Notes under the pieces: model-generated
The model's input: the letters and a program-made list of their open reading frames with translations, nothing else
Told to the model about the DNA's origin: nothing
Database searches by the model: none
Shown: in pieces, positions 1-11,126 of the stretch
Layout: each line of letters begins with the position of its first letter
How positions within the stretch are numbered: position 1 is the first letter of the stretch
Made by a program: the position numbers and the translations under genes
Assembly (NCBI GenBank): GCA_963580455.1
Contig: OY756968.1
Coordinates: 3,137,544 to 3,201,543 of the forward strand
Direction of reading: 5' to 3'
Length of the DNA stretch: 64,000 bases
DNA from: Euonymus europaeus
Taxonomy: Eukaryota > Streptophyta > Magnoliopsida > Celastrales > Celastraceae

Positions 1-125
1 CAGTTTACAAATAATATAAGCCAAATAAATTTTTAACACTTCATTCATTTTAAAATTTATTTTTAAAAATTATACTCAAAATTATTTTTAATTACTAAAA
101 ACAAAAATAATATCCAAGCATACTC
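1..125. mobile_element. Right end of a MITE cut by the window start
   Basis: The sequence up to base 125 matches the right arm of the complete element at 20633-21203: the same run of ACTCAAAAT, then AAAATAATATCCAA, then a terminal CACACTC-like end (here CATACTC) followed by GTA. Only the right terminus is visible; the left part lies outside the window. It is non-coding. Confidence 0.7.
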
Positions 126-1260
126 GTATTGTTCTAAACTTCTAGAGAAGAATGATTGTGGTGGCATGTAGTCTTGTACCGTTGATTTGTAGATTTATTT
201 TATTTTATTTTAATATTGGTGGATTGAAGATATTTTCTTGGTAGAATGAATTGCTGAGTTTTTTTAATCTTTCTGGCATAGATATTATCCTCCAAGTGAT
301 TCACTCCATAGATATTTGATGTAGCATGGCCAAATCACATTAGCACAAAAATGCATAAACTCATTTTAAATATAAAATACGTTACACAAGACCCTCAAAG
401 TGTCAGGCCATAGTGTCTGCTTAAGGCTGTGATGACTGATGGGTCGAGAAGACGTGTTGGAACCTAGGAATCAGCTGGCTAGTATATTTCGTGATGTAAA
501 CTGAATTTGTCTGGTATCGGGGTTTAGACTTGGGAGGGTTTTTTTTCTTTTTCTATTTTGAAATAAGAGAAGGGCTAATTTAGTAATGCTCGAACTCGGT
601 TTCGATGTTATAATTAATGCAAATGTAATGGTAAAAAAGTTAATGAGAATGGGATCATGCATGAGAGAATGAGAATGTGTTTTTATTGATATTGTTATGA
701 TCGATTATATAATTTATTTTTAGATAATAGAGAAATTTTAGTAGAAAAATAATGAAGAAATGAAATGCTAGCTTAATTTTTTTTAAAAAAAAAATATTAA
801 TATATATATTTTGTTGATATAATTATATTAGAATACATATTTTTGTTGATGTGAAAAAAATATAATTCACTTTTTACGTAATAAAAATTAAATGGGACTC
901 CATCGAAAAGCTGACGTGGACATCTCTACGTCTTGAATTATTTGACTATATACTTGGTGAGGTGGACTTGAAGGATATTTTTAAAAGATTTTTTTGATTA
1001 CTATATTTTAATATTAAAAATCAAAACCAGCGGCGCTAACATCGATGAGATTTGTAGCGGGAGTCAGGCACCGCCTGCGTGGGAAGAATAAAAAAATGGT
1101 CCACAGTAAATACACGCCCTTTAACCGAACTTCAAAGAACTGGAGAGAGAGAGTCGTTGCTAGCTTCGCAGTTGCGGGTCAGGCTGCCCTACTTTTTTTA
1201 AAAATAATAATAATAATTTGTAGGTCTTTCTCTGTGACTCTGGACTGTGAGAAGTGGTGT
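126..1260. other. AT-rich intergenic DNA
   Basis: No credible gene is seen. Around 660-870 there are phrases such as GAATGTGTTTTTATTGAT and TTTTGTTGATATAATTATATT that resemble the arms of the Tourist-like MITE at 38043-38419, so an old degraded copy probably lies here. The last 200 bases lead into the promoter of the first gene. Confidence 0.5.
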
Positions 1261-1263
1261 TGT

Positions 1264-1324
1264 CCAATAACTAAAGTGCATTTGCTCTCTCCTTCTATTC
1301 CCTCTCCTCTCTCTCTTTTATAAG
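1264..1324 (+). promoter_or_regulatory. CCAAT box and TATA box of the first gene
   Basis: CCAAT stands at 1264-1268 and TTTATAAG at 1317-1324, with a CT-rich tract between. This suits transcription starting near 1350. The leader then runs to about 1498, where AAG|GT begins a 5'UTR intron ending in CTTCAG at 2080; exon 2 starts 27 bases before the ATG. A long intron in the leader is common in plant genes. Inferred from sequence only. Confidence 0.5.
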
Positions 1325-2107
1325 TCACAGAGGACCTCTTCCTGGCCATTCTTCTTTCATTCTCTTCATTGCTCAACTTCTATTTTGATCTATTTTTTAC
1401 GTTCCTTCCTTCCCTCTCTTTTTCTTTTCTTTTCGTTTTTTTTGTTTTCCTTCGTTTTGTGAAGAGTTTTCTTGCGCGAGTGGAGCTGTACAGTTAAGGT
1501 ATTCACAACGCTCTCCTTCTCAAATGAACCTCAACTTTCTGTTTCTTTTATATTTGGATTTTCATTTTCTATCGATTTGTTACCTTGATTCAGAAGTTTC
1601 ATTGAAATTCCATAGACCTGGTTTAAAAGTGGCTTGCAATTATTCTACTTAGTTTTTGGACAAAACGTGTAACGATCTTTCCGGTTATGTAATTGTTTTT
1701 GTTCTCTTCGAGACTAATTTTCCAGATCGCGTTAACTTTGGATCTATGAAGAAATAGTCATTTTTTTGTTACTGAATTATCGTCAGTTCTCATCAGACGG
1801 ATCTTACAAGTCATCTCAGTGGATCCTGAGTTCTAATTGTATTGATGGTGTTCGTTTCGGTTCTTAAAATAATCGACTCGGTCTCAGTTTTTGTGGAATT
1901 TTTTGTGGTGATCTTTCCTATAAGGCTTAGCCTTATAAAATAAACTTATGTTGTCGTCAATGTTAGCCCGCAATCTTTAATTTTCGTCAACCATTTCCCT
2001 CTTGTTTGAGCTGATCTTGTTGTGCAAGAGCTGATTAATTGCTATAAGTTACGTCTTTGTTACTTGGTATATATCTTCAGGCTTTTGTTGGTTGAGATCG
2101 AAGAGAG

Positions 2108-3178
2108 ATGAATCACTGTGCTCTCCAACGAAACGCCTTTGCAACCCGTGAGGACTACCGGGGTTCCATGGCATCCGTTGTGTGCCCTAAACCGCGACGT
2201 CTAGGTCTCTTAAACGCCAGTGTTACCGACCAGCACCCTGTCAGGTCCCTCAGATGGCATCTTAGGTATTTTGATCTTAGTTTTTCTGTTATTTTTTCTT
2301 GGATTTCTTGACGCTTTTGTCTGACATGTGGGGAAATTCTATTGCTAATTTACTTGATCTTACAGCCACCAAAAGGAGCTTTGTGATTCAAAATCTGGAA
2401 ACGATGTTTTGGACATCATCCTCACAAAGGTGTGTGTCTTGTCATTTTTAATTGCGTGATCTATATTCTCTTGTTTTGAACATATGCTAATCGTAGGTAG
2501 GAGCAAAATCTAGAATATACATGGTCTAAAGAATGCGTGTACCGGGACAAAGTAAGGCAAGAACAAAAATTGAATGATACATATCAACAATATAAAGCAT
2601 GAACTGTGTTAGAGGGAAGTACCTCGGTGATGTTCATAACAACTATCTAACAGCACCATATTTTTGTTTAGTTAACGCTGTGTTCTACAATGGTGTGACC
2701 CCCTTTCATTAGTAACGGCTTAGGGTTTAGTCCGAGCTTTCTTCTGAGATGCCCAATAATTTTATAGATGATGAACTCGTTTGTAATACTTTGACGGAGT
2801 TGTTTTCTATACACTTGCTTTATGGTGTGCTATTGAATATTGATGGAAAGATCGATCATTTTGTGATTATAGGGGGGGTATGGTATGGAACTGTCTTCAC
2901 CAACAAAAGTTGTCTCGTCGTCCCCGTTTTTTTGTGGGTCGCCACCGAGCAGAGTAGCTAACCCATTAATACAAGATGCTCGTTTTGGGGATGAAAAGAT
3001 CAACCCACTCTCACCGTTGTCACCAATTGCACCTCCATCTGGACAGTCTTCTCCATCATCTGCAAGGAATGGAGGTTGCAGTCTGGCAAATTTTGGAAGC
3101 AAGCCAGCTGTGAGAATCGAGGGGTTTGATTGCCTGGATAGGGATAGACGAAATTGCAGGATCCCTGCACTTGCATAG
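2108..3178 (+). CDS. Conserved plant protein of unknown function (At5g16110/At3g02555-like)
   Basis: Three coding exons splice cleanly: 2108-2265, 2366-2429 and 2873-3178, with GT-AG introns of 100 and 443 bases, giving 175 residues. A further intron (1499-2080) lies in the leader. Visible landmarks are VCPKPRR near residues 25-31, a CDSKSGNDVLDIILTK segment (about 59-74), SSPFFCGSPPSRVANPL (about 90-106), a Ser/Pro-rich linker, and a C-terminal VRIEGFDCLDRDRRNC box. These blocks mark a small plant-only family that I recall from Arabidopsis, where it has no established function and is sometimes mislabelled as a SecA-like translocase subunit. There is no signal peptide or membrane segment. The short Pro-rich and cysteine motifs suggest a soluble, perhaps regulatory protein, but that is a guess. 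The 3'UTR probably runs to an AATAAA near 3521. Confidence 0.88.
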
Positions 3179-4840
3179 AACCCATTTCTATCAGAATTCA
3201 ATAGAGGGAAACAGGGGAGATCCTTTGATGATGTAAATATGTTTGAAGGGTTCTCTGTTCACGTGATCATGTGTAAGTAAATGAAATGTTCTTCAAAATA
3301 AGGGTGTTCCAAAATGAGTGGTAGGTATAACGAGAGGGATTGTTTTGGGCTGGTGGAAAAGAGACTCAATCCATCCATTAGTGTAACTGTGCGAGTATCC
3401 ACTGTGAAGTGAGGACGGTAGTTTTTTTGCTTTTGTTTTCCTTTGGAAGTTCAATGAGGGGATTCTCTTCAAAATTTGTACAAAGGCAAAGTTGCGGTAG
3501 AGTCATCAGTGATTTCAGTGTAAATAAACGTAGTGTTTTTTATTTTGTTTTCCAGTGTCGTTGATGACAATTCTTTTTTTGTTCTTTCTTTTTTTTGTCT
3601 CCTTTCTTATTCGAACTTCCAAAAGTAAATTTGGAGTGATGAGGCTCCGGTTCTTGCTTATGAATTACGCGAATAATCGGCTGGTGGTTGGGCCCCGAGG
3701 AAGGCTGCTGCTGATGAGTGGGTGGGCATACTTTCCTGCATCCTCCATAATTCTCATCGTCATCTGTCTGCTTTTGACTCTATATTTGCCATATAAAATG
3801 AAGATTTTTCTAAATTGGTTGGACCAGTATGATCAGCACTTCTGCTGGAGATCTCCCTAAGATTTGATTTCCTCCTACATGTCAAGGGGGCACCCTCCTC
3901 TGTCTCTTGTTTGTATCACCAGTCAGAGCCACGGGGAAAATCCCATGCAATGTTGGGTGATACCTGCATTCATGCTATTTTTTTTACTTTTAGAACGAGT
4001 AAGAAATTGGGGAAATCTAATACATATGTACACTTTCCACGATTTTATTGTTCATCATGATGATTATTGGACATTTTCTTCTTGCCAAAAAAAAATCTTT
4101 TTGGATTGCCTGAGTCTTGATTTTGCTTGTTTTTGGCTGCCATATGCCCATATTTACTTAGTAATGTCATGGACTTCTACCTACATTGCCCAAAACAGAA
4201 ACATTCATATGCCATTAACTCAACGAGGAGATTTGAATTCCACTACACGCCAACAATAAAAATCAACATTATTCAACCAATTTTTAGAGGGCGTGAATCT
4301 GCTCTGGGGAAAAAAACTGATTCAGTGATAGGTGAATGCACCGTCTTACCTTGTTTTTTTTAACCAGTGGCGATTCCTTGTCATGGGTTTTCATACCTTT
4401 CGTTGAAGACAGATATCAAATGAAGGAATATAATTGGTCTTGGCCCATCTCAAGCAATTTGATGTCTTCCATGACCAAGTTTGTAGAGGGGGACACCGTC
4501 ATACTGAGAATGTGACAGGTTGTGCAGCCATTATATCAGTTAGATTCATGAAACATGAAGTAATTTTGTTGTTAATCTTCATTTCAATTGAGCAACATGA
4601 CTTCCTATGAATTTTGCTTGCAATACTAGTTCTGTAAACCCACTAACGTGTTTCAAGCACTCTTGGACAAGATTTCCTGAGGTTCCTTAAGTGGGACGTG
4701 AAGAAATTACCAAAAGATTTTCACAAAAATCACCTTGAAAATGACAATCTAAAGCCATCACAGGTATTTTGACAATTAGTTACACATTTGTTCCATTGCA
4801 TGGCATATTGGCACATTATCAGTACATTGGAATAAGTTGT
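3179..4840. other. 3'UTR of the first gene, then unassigned DNA
   Basis: The first few hundred bases are probably 3'UTR (AATAAA near 3521). From 3550 to 4840 there are AT-rich and T-rich stretches and a few short open frames without family features. I see no gene. Confidence 0.4.
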
Positions 4841-4844
4841 TCAA

Positions 4845-4943
4845 TTGTATATTTACAGTGATATATGTTATTACATTGTATGTTTACGATGATATATGTT
4901 ACTCCATTGTATGTTTACACTGGAATAAGCTTGTATATGTTGT
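4845..4943. repeat. Three-copy tandem repeat, unit about 31-40 bp
   Basis: The phrase TTGTATGTTTACGATGATAT and its variants occur three times in a row, each followed by TGTTATTACA, TGTTACTCCA or TGTTGTTCCA. The array lies where the FAR1-like pseudogene next door loses similarity, so it may have grown inside that dying gene. Confidence 0.6.
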
Positions 4944-5944
4944 TCCATTGTAAGTTGTATCAAACGTGATAACATCGCCAAATTCGCAACAAGCAACTCT
5001 GCTACATTAATCAGTCCAGAAGACAATTTTAAGTCTCCCTATGTTATCCCATACCATCAAGGGAAAAAAACTTTCGTTCTTAAACTGCATCTTTAAAAAG
5101 AACTCTAAATAGCATTAGCATCACCTTCTCCTAGTCGCAACTACTTCACTTTAGAGATCATGTTCTTGATATCTTGTTCCAGAAATGGAAAATTTTCATG
5201 ACCACCAGCCCCAATCACTTGTAAAACACCCAACATAATACGTGTTAATGCAATGGAACATTTATTCTATAGTATTAATAAATTCAGTGAAATATAATAT
5301 TTCAGTGTGCCCGTGCATTGTAATAACTTATATCATTGTGTTTATGCAACGAAATAATAAATTTCATTGTAACAAATACATTGGAATAACTACTAGGATT
5401 TAATCACCTGTGCATTGTGACTTTTGTTGGGTCTGATACCAACAATATCATTGTTCTCAAGTTGTCTCTTCACGTGTGGATTGATTTCTCGATTACAAGT
5501 GAAAAACCTCGAATGAGTTGGACTCAACCCATGGTTATGCTACTTCTCAACATTTGTAATTTCTCATTTGCCATTAGGACATGGTTGAGCTCTTAACCTC
5601 GCCTAACATTCATTCTTAGCATGCGCTCATGATTTGACGATATTCAAAGTCTTGTTATGATGCTTGTCTACCCTACTACATGTAAACGTCGCGTGTATGC
5701 AAATATCATGTACATCATTGTTCTTTGTTGTTCATTTCACATAAAAACCATTCAGCTCTCTATACTTTTTGTAAAAATTAAACATGTCATGATCACTCTG
5801 AAACACCATCCCCTTTTTCGGTACACTCTCTTTTAGCTCTTCTATACTCTCATACAGACTATTCACAGCATTGATAATTTCATCTCTCGAACTATAATAA
5901 TTAACATCATGAGCGAACGAAATGCAAGTCTCGTTATTCTCCAT
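4930..5944 (-). pseudogene. FAR1/FRS-related (MULE-type) protein, degraded
   Basis: The minus strand opens at an ATG (5944) with a 70-codon frame ending in the start of a FAR1 DNA-binding domain: KGMVFQSDHDMFNFYKKYRE then LNGFYVK. Past its stop, the domain continues in pieces across frames: HNHGLSPTHSRFFTCNREIN and RQLENNDIVGIRPNKSHN near 5600-5410, then VIGAGGHENFPFLEQDIKN near 5230-5150 and VACCEFGDVITFDTTYN near 4990-4940. These are in the right order for a FAR1-RELATED SEQUENCE protein, running into its MULE transposase domain. Frameshifts, stops and an insertion of about 180 bases (5230-5410, possibly an old intron) show it is dead. The remaining C-terminal two thirds, including most of the transposase core and the SWIM zinc finger, is missing. 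It could be a decayed host FRS gene or a decayed autonomous Mutator-like transposon. Confidence 0.8.
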
Positions 5945-7420
5945 GGCACCACTAAAAAAACGTTACAATGGAACATTTAAAAACATTGAAATATGGTATT
6001 TGGCATGAATATGTCAACAAAATATGTCGTTCCACTGTAAAATGAGCATGAAATATGCAAAACATGATATGCCACTGTCATTTTACATTGGAATAAACCA
6101 TTATTAAAAGCGACTCCCCCAATTTTTATTGCACGAATCCAACCAAAAGCTATCTATGCTGCCTCTACAATTCTACCCCACGCCTAAAAACACAATTGAA
6201 TACATCAATAAACATACACATGGAATTAAAAGACAAAAATTGAAACATAATAGCTCGTACAGTACATATCCATCAATCTCACGTTTCTTCCGAACTCACA
6301 TCCCATTCTAATCATGGAAATAACCTACAACAAACAACAAATACACAAAAATAACTCATCGCTGCGAAATCACATACTAGATTAGTTGCATGCATAGATA
6401 TGCTACTATCTGGGTAAGATATAAAAAGCTCCCTATCCTCGATGTCAAATGATGACATGCGATGAGAGAGTCGGGAGCAGCTAGAGACGAAGAAAAGATG
6501 AGAGAGAGAGAGAGAGAGAGTTGGGAGCATAGATGAAGAAATGCTGAGAATGAGAGAGGCGGAAGCAACTTCTCGCATTATTAAACCTTTGTCTAGTGCA
6601 CATTTCAAAAATCCTAATAAACAAGCCCAATCATCATGCCACATCAACTGCACATGAAATTGCCTTATTGTGGACAGTTTGAGTCTGAGTCATATAACAT
6701 TTCCCATTCGTCGACATGTTTTGCTCATACAGTACCATTTGAGTCATCCAAGTCCAGCTGGACTGCGGCGCCCATCACCGACGTTTGACGCCAGAGAAGA
6801 TAAGCCCATGTTGACTACAACGACCACCGAGCATATATGATTTGTTTTCCATCAAATTTCTTGAGACTAACCAATCATATTATTTGTTGCTTTACATTTC
6901 AACAATACAAGGCTTTTTTTTTGGGAAAAATAGAGATGTTTTTGTTGAATAGATTTGCTCTTATGGGCTTAGCATCATACTACTTTTTTTCCCATTACCT
7001 TAACGCCCATCGTTTTCAATTTCTGGGGTACCCAGTGTTGCATAAAATATGGGAAAGCAAGATTTATTGAAATTCTCAACAAACTGCAGTCCCATGATAG
7101 ATTTTTGTTCTGAAAGCCTAAAACCTTTGAAATCCCATACGCCATCGCTACGGCACCTTTAATCAGATAACTTTCTTTAATTTACCAGTGGACTTTTCAA
7201 AGCCTTATTGCATCAAACTTCGCTGTCTCTTGGCTAAGGAATCAGGATACATTGAACGAGGTCACAAAAAAAACATTATTTAAAATAAATTAAAAAAAAC
7301 TCTTCGAATTGACAAAAACTGCCGCACAAGGAGGATAGTTGCTGTCATTACAATATGCGGCTGCATGTGATCACCGAAAATTCACACTCTTATCCCGAAG
7401 CCAAAGCCCTTCCTCTTCTT
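5945..7420. other. Intergenic DNA with degraded repeats
   Basis: Phrases such as ACATTGGAATAAACCA and AACATTGAAATATGG recur on this side of the FAR1-like pseudogene and also inside it, which suggests repeat DNA. A short (GA)n tract lies at 6500-6520. No gene is seen on either strand. Confidence 0.4.
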
Positions 7421-7424
7421 CTCC

Positions 7425-7432
7425 TATAAATA
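7425..7432 (+). promoter_or_regulatory. TATA box of the 7475-7816 gene
   Basis: TATAAATA lies 43 bases before the ATG at 7475, preceded by a CT-rich tract. It predicts transcription from about 7455 and a very short leader. Confidence 0.55.
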
Positions 7433-7474
7433 CCAATTCTTTGCCGTAAAATTGAAGTCTTGCTGCCTCAAACA

Positions 7475-7816
7475 ATGAAAAGACAGAGGAACGATGCTTA
7501 TTCTGGCTCTTCGAGAGCTGCTACCAAAGTGGAGGATGCGAAGGTGAAGACGACGAAGAAGAAGAAGAGCCAGGGAGGGGTTGATAAGGCGGGGACGGAG
7601 AGTCCAGTAATGGCAGAAAGTTTGAGCTGGGTCGGAAGGGATGAGTGGCCGTGGTTGAGTGGTTTTGTGGATGAGCAAATGTCTTGGGGGTTGTTCTGGT
7701 TGCCGAATTGGGATGTGGAGTTTGTTGACCGAACTTATAGTACCATGTTCAGTGATGTTGCTTGGGATGATGATATTTGGAACTTGAAGAATGTCAAGGA
7801 AATACCAAATCAGTGA
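7475..7816 (+). CDS. Small Trp-rich acidic protein, function unknown
   Basis: A single-exon frame of 113 codons starts at ATG 7475; upstream in-frame codons lack an ATG and the TATA box sits at the right distance. The N-terminal 40 residues are basic, with MKRQR at the start and a KTTKKKK stretch (a likely nuclear-localisation type sequence). The C-terminal half is acidic and unusually rich in tryptophan (WVGRDEWPWLSGFVDEQMSW, then GLFWLPNWDVEF and DVAWDDDIW). No signal peptide or membrane segment is present. I do not recognise the family. The charge layout resembles small plant nuclear proteins with an acidic, aromatic tail, but no function can be assigned. An AATAAA-type signal lies near 7948. 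Confidence 0.65.
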   Translation: MKRQRNDAYSGSSRAATKVEDAKVKTTKKKKSQGGVDKAGTESPVMAESLSWVGRDEWPWLSGFVDEQMSWGLFWLPNWDVEFVDRTYSTMFSDVAWDDDIWNLKNVKEIPNQ

Positions 7817-8634
7817 AACAGAGCAAGGAACGAAGAAAACAGAGTTTTTAGTTTTTTTTTTAAAAAAATTTCTAAGAGATCGATGAGGAGATTAACTTGT
7901 TTAGGACTTTAGTAATTGTATCGTTTATTTGGGTTTAAGCTCGACTTTAATAAATGTTTAATCTCCAAATCTAATAATGGCAGACTCAATAATCACCTAC
8001 TTTAAAGCGAAGTTTTTTTCCATTTTCATTATCTCCGTTCAATAGTTTTTTCTTTCCAGTTTAAAGCGAAGTTTGCATTGTGTGGGGATATCTTGGTGGT
8101 GATGCAAGGACCAGTCACTGTGCTTAATAAACTTTGTCTAAAACAAATGGTGCTCATGACTCAACAAAAGAAATAAGAAATTCTTTACAATGATTTAAAT
8201 TAGTGAGGAAGCTGGGATGATTTGTGGCATGATAATCAATTGATTATGTTGGCATTAGTAATAAGTTGTCTTGGCTAAGTTTCCACATGGACATGGCTGT
8301 TGTCTCTGGCCCAAATTTGGTTTTCCCCACTACTGGGCAGCTACCTCCTGCTAGTGGACTATGTGCCTTTTGCCGTATATCACATCTGGAAATATCACAT
8401 TACTGAATACTGATGATTGACATGAACATATTCTTATCTTTGAAAGACATCCTGCATACTTTTTGGAAATAAGATTAGGCTTTGGAATCGTTTCTCCCTC
8501 ATGCACTTGCATTTCTGTGTAAATGAATTTCATGGTAACTTGTAGTAGCAACTAGCAACATTGTAATTCATGCATTGTAACTTGTTATTCCTTTTGGATT
8601 AGGGTGACTGACTATCTAGTACACTGCATCCAAC
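7817..8634. other. 3'UTR then unassigned DNA
   Basis: The 3'UTR of the small gene probably ends near 7970. The rest shows no gene. I looked here for the missing N-terminal exons of the DUF1218 fragment that follows and could not find them. Confidence 0.4.
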
Positions 8635-8969
8635 ATGTTGAAGCCACACAAATTTTTCTTATTTTGCATATGCGTGGCAACATTTCTGGTGGCAGAAGCA
8701 TGTCTGATTGCGGCCTTGCGGGCGCAACTAGGAACGCGTACCACAGCAAGTACAGAGGAACGATTGATTTATGCTCAGAATTTCTCATGCGATTCATTGC
8801 GGAAAGGCATTTTTATTGCTGGAGCTGTCTTCATAGTTGCAACTATGATACTCAAATACTCAACGTATATTATTACATGTATTTCTCAAAGGCAACTACA
8901 ACCCTAGCAGCCCACAACACAAACCGTGCTAGTTCTACAGTTGGGATGGCGATGGCCGGGTACGCGTAA
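8635..8969 (+). pseudogene. DUF1218-family (MWL/VCC-like) membrane protein, frameshifted fragment
   Basis: Three blocks of the C-terminal half of a DUF1218 protein are present in order but in two frames. Frame 1 gives FFLFCICVATFLVAEACL; frame 3 continues with LAGATRNAYHSKYRG; frame 1 resumes with NFSCDSLRKGIFIAGAVFIV; and frame 3 ends with VYYYMYFSKATTTL and a stop at 8969. In intact relatives these form one chain: a membrane helix ending in an AEACLLAG-type segment, RNAYHTKY, the loop cysteine, the CETLRKGVFAAGA-type helix and YYVCYSKA. At least three frame changes are therefore needed, and the first half (signal anchor, first cysteine loop) is missing. Living relatives are plant endomembrane proteins linked to lignin deposition and vein patterning. 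Confidence 0.7.
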
Positions 8970-10720
8970 GAGTGACTGATAAAGAGCAGTTTGGAAAGTT
9001 TTTTGTTTTTTTTCTTCCCTTTCTCATGTAAAGAGTCCGCAGTGGAGGATATACTTGTCTAGAGATATCGTCCATGTTTATTAGTCTCCCTTTTCATATT
9101 TGTTTCCACTAGGTTCTTTGTTCTTTATTTAGTCTCCCTTGCTCGCATGGCTGATATATTATTGTTACGTACGGGCCCAGCTTGTGAATTCAGTCCGAAG
9201 CCAATTATGGGCCCAATCCAATCTAAAAAGGTTAATTGAGTTGTTATTGTTTTTTATGGGCCTTTGCATGGGGGTTCCAGTGTTAAAAGCTATAACCGGG
9301 TCTGTCCTACCCGATAATAATCGGGTTACCGGGTTGGGTCGAATACCTGTTGTGCAGCACTTGTTATAATTTTTCAGTTAGTTACGATGTCCCCATGCGA
9401 AGGAGCGTGAATTTCACTCACCACAATAACGTGGATATTGTGGCCTTTGTTAATTGTCCATTCTACGCCCTTAGATTTGGTTTGCAACTTTGATGCCAAG
9501 ATATCACTCTCCCTATTGATTGGGCATTTATTGCGAATGCTTAGTCCGCTCAGTAGTTTTATTACTTGCAATAAAATGACTTTACTTTAATCTATGAATG
9601 TCATGATCTCCTAAATCTTTTACGTGACAGAAATTATTATTTATGGGGTAAGGAATAAAGACAGATGAATCACCAGTCACCCATCCTATATATGTAAGAA
9701 AGGGTGGGTAAATTTTAAAGCTTCCCCATGATGACTGCAAAAATGTCTTAAATTTCTTTGATACGGTAGCATGTGTGATGTACCTTCTACCTGTGAAATT
9801 GTACACACTGCTATACTGTGACTAGCAAATCAATTGATATGGTCCAGATCCAGCAGTGTGTGGGTGGTGCATATATGATGTTGTTTAAATATAGAGATAT
9901 TTATGTTTTGATAATGCAGTTTTATTGAAAGACTGTTTTAGCTATGTGAATGAGCATATAATTTAATTTTTTGTGTAATAAAGTCGAGATTAAATTTCAA
10001 AAAAATAAAAAACTTTGAGTGTGTGTTACCATTGGGTTGCTCTAAAGCAGAATCGTGACTTTGTTTTGTTCACGCCAGACTATTATCGCATGTAGAAAGA
10101 GAGAGAGGTTTAATTAATTTTTTATCTCGAAATATAATATTCAGACTGCCTCAGATATTTACATTCCTATTACTTCATACTATGCTGATATGTTAATTAC
10201 CAAAATACTACTGTTCTGTTCATCAGTCCATGTATTATAGATGTATATACATGTGATCACAGATAATTAATGTTAAATAGAAAACTATATATATAAGAAA
10301 TGTTGAGAGTGTGCATGTGATGAAGACCCATGAGCCAAGCTTCATTCTAGATAATTAGTCATTGTCCTGCCTGGCCTGCTATCCTTGAAAGTACGGATTC
10401 GGCATACATCACTCTCAATGAAAACATCAATGATGAAAATTCATAATTACAAGCCCACGCACACATAAAAGATAAAGGCTCAAGGTCAAGCTCACAAGTT
10501 TAGACCTAACTCTCTATTAAGAGCTCGATCAGCTATACAATAAGAGGTTTAATCTCTCTTATAAATTAGAGTGATATCTTCTGACCTGGGATAGGAGTAT
10601 GTTCAACACTCGGTTGCTAGAGGAGGGTAGGGAACGTCAACTTTGCAGACTTTCAGATAGGATATTTAAGTTAAATATCTAAGTAATGAAATAGTCTGGT
10701 GATCTGGTCTAGTCTAGTCA
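8970..10720. other. Intergenic DNA
   Basis: No coding or RNA gene is recognised. A short GC-richer patch near 9290-9345 has inverted CCCG/CGGG phrases (TACCCGATAATAATCGGGTTA) typical of a small inverted-repeat element, too short to classify. Confidence 0.4.
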
Positions 10721-10730
10721 ATAAAAATTG

Positions 10731-10880
10731 GAAATGGATTTGCTGGAATGATTCCATGAAATACCATCACATCACCACCATTGAATGCATTGGTGGTGGT
10801 GTTGTCATATCCCACCATGATTTGAATCAAGGGTGGAAACGTGATGTTATTTCATGCAATCATTCCAGCTACCCCATCCC
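10731..10880. mobile_element. Mutator-like foldback MITE, 150 bp, 10 bp TSD
   Basis: The direct repeat ATAAAAATTG occurs at 10721-10730 and 10881-10890 and fits a 9-11 bp Mutator-type target duplication. Between them, the left arm (10731-10770) and the reverse complement of the right arm share GCTGGAATGATT and CATGAAATA with few mismatches. Inside are two further hairpins: CATCACCACCATTGAATGCA facing TTGGTGGTGGTG, and CCCACC facing GGGTGG. A right-truncated relative lies at 15341-15450. The element ends about 40 bases upstream of the putative TATA box of the CLE27-like gene. Confidence 0.8.
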
Positions 10881-10920
10881 ATAAAAATTGCTCCTAAATA
10901 AGTTTAGACTTAAGCAGTAG

Positions 10921-10929
10921 TATAAACTA
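10921..10929 (+). promoter_or_regulatory. Possible TATA box of the CLE27-like gene
   Basis: TATAAACTA lies about 200 bases before the ATG at 11127 and would start a leader containing the (GA)n tract. Inferred from position only. Confidence 0.35.
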
Positions 10930-11018
10930 TACGTTATAGAAGCGTTACGTTACTGAGTCTCTCTTTGGACACACAGACACACACACTTTTTGGACACACA
11001 GACACTCACACACACAAA

Positions 11019-11021
<3 letters not shown>

Positions 11022-11105
<84 letters not shown>
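11022..11105. repeat. (GA)n microsatellite, about 42 units
   Basis: An uninterrupted GA dinucleotide run of about 84 bases, preceded by CA-rich DNA with two GGACACACAGACAC copies (near 10968 and 10992). It lies in the expected 5' leader of the CLE27-like gene, where length changes could affect expression. Confidence 0.95.
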
Positions 11106-11109
<4 letters not shown>

Positions 11110-11126
11110 ATGTGGATTTCCCAGCG

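Noticed and set aside
2830..3201. 123-codon minus-strand frame
   Set aside because: Antisense to exon 4 of the first gene, whose forward frame splices correctly and has family motifs.
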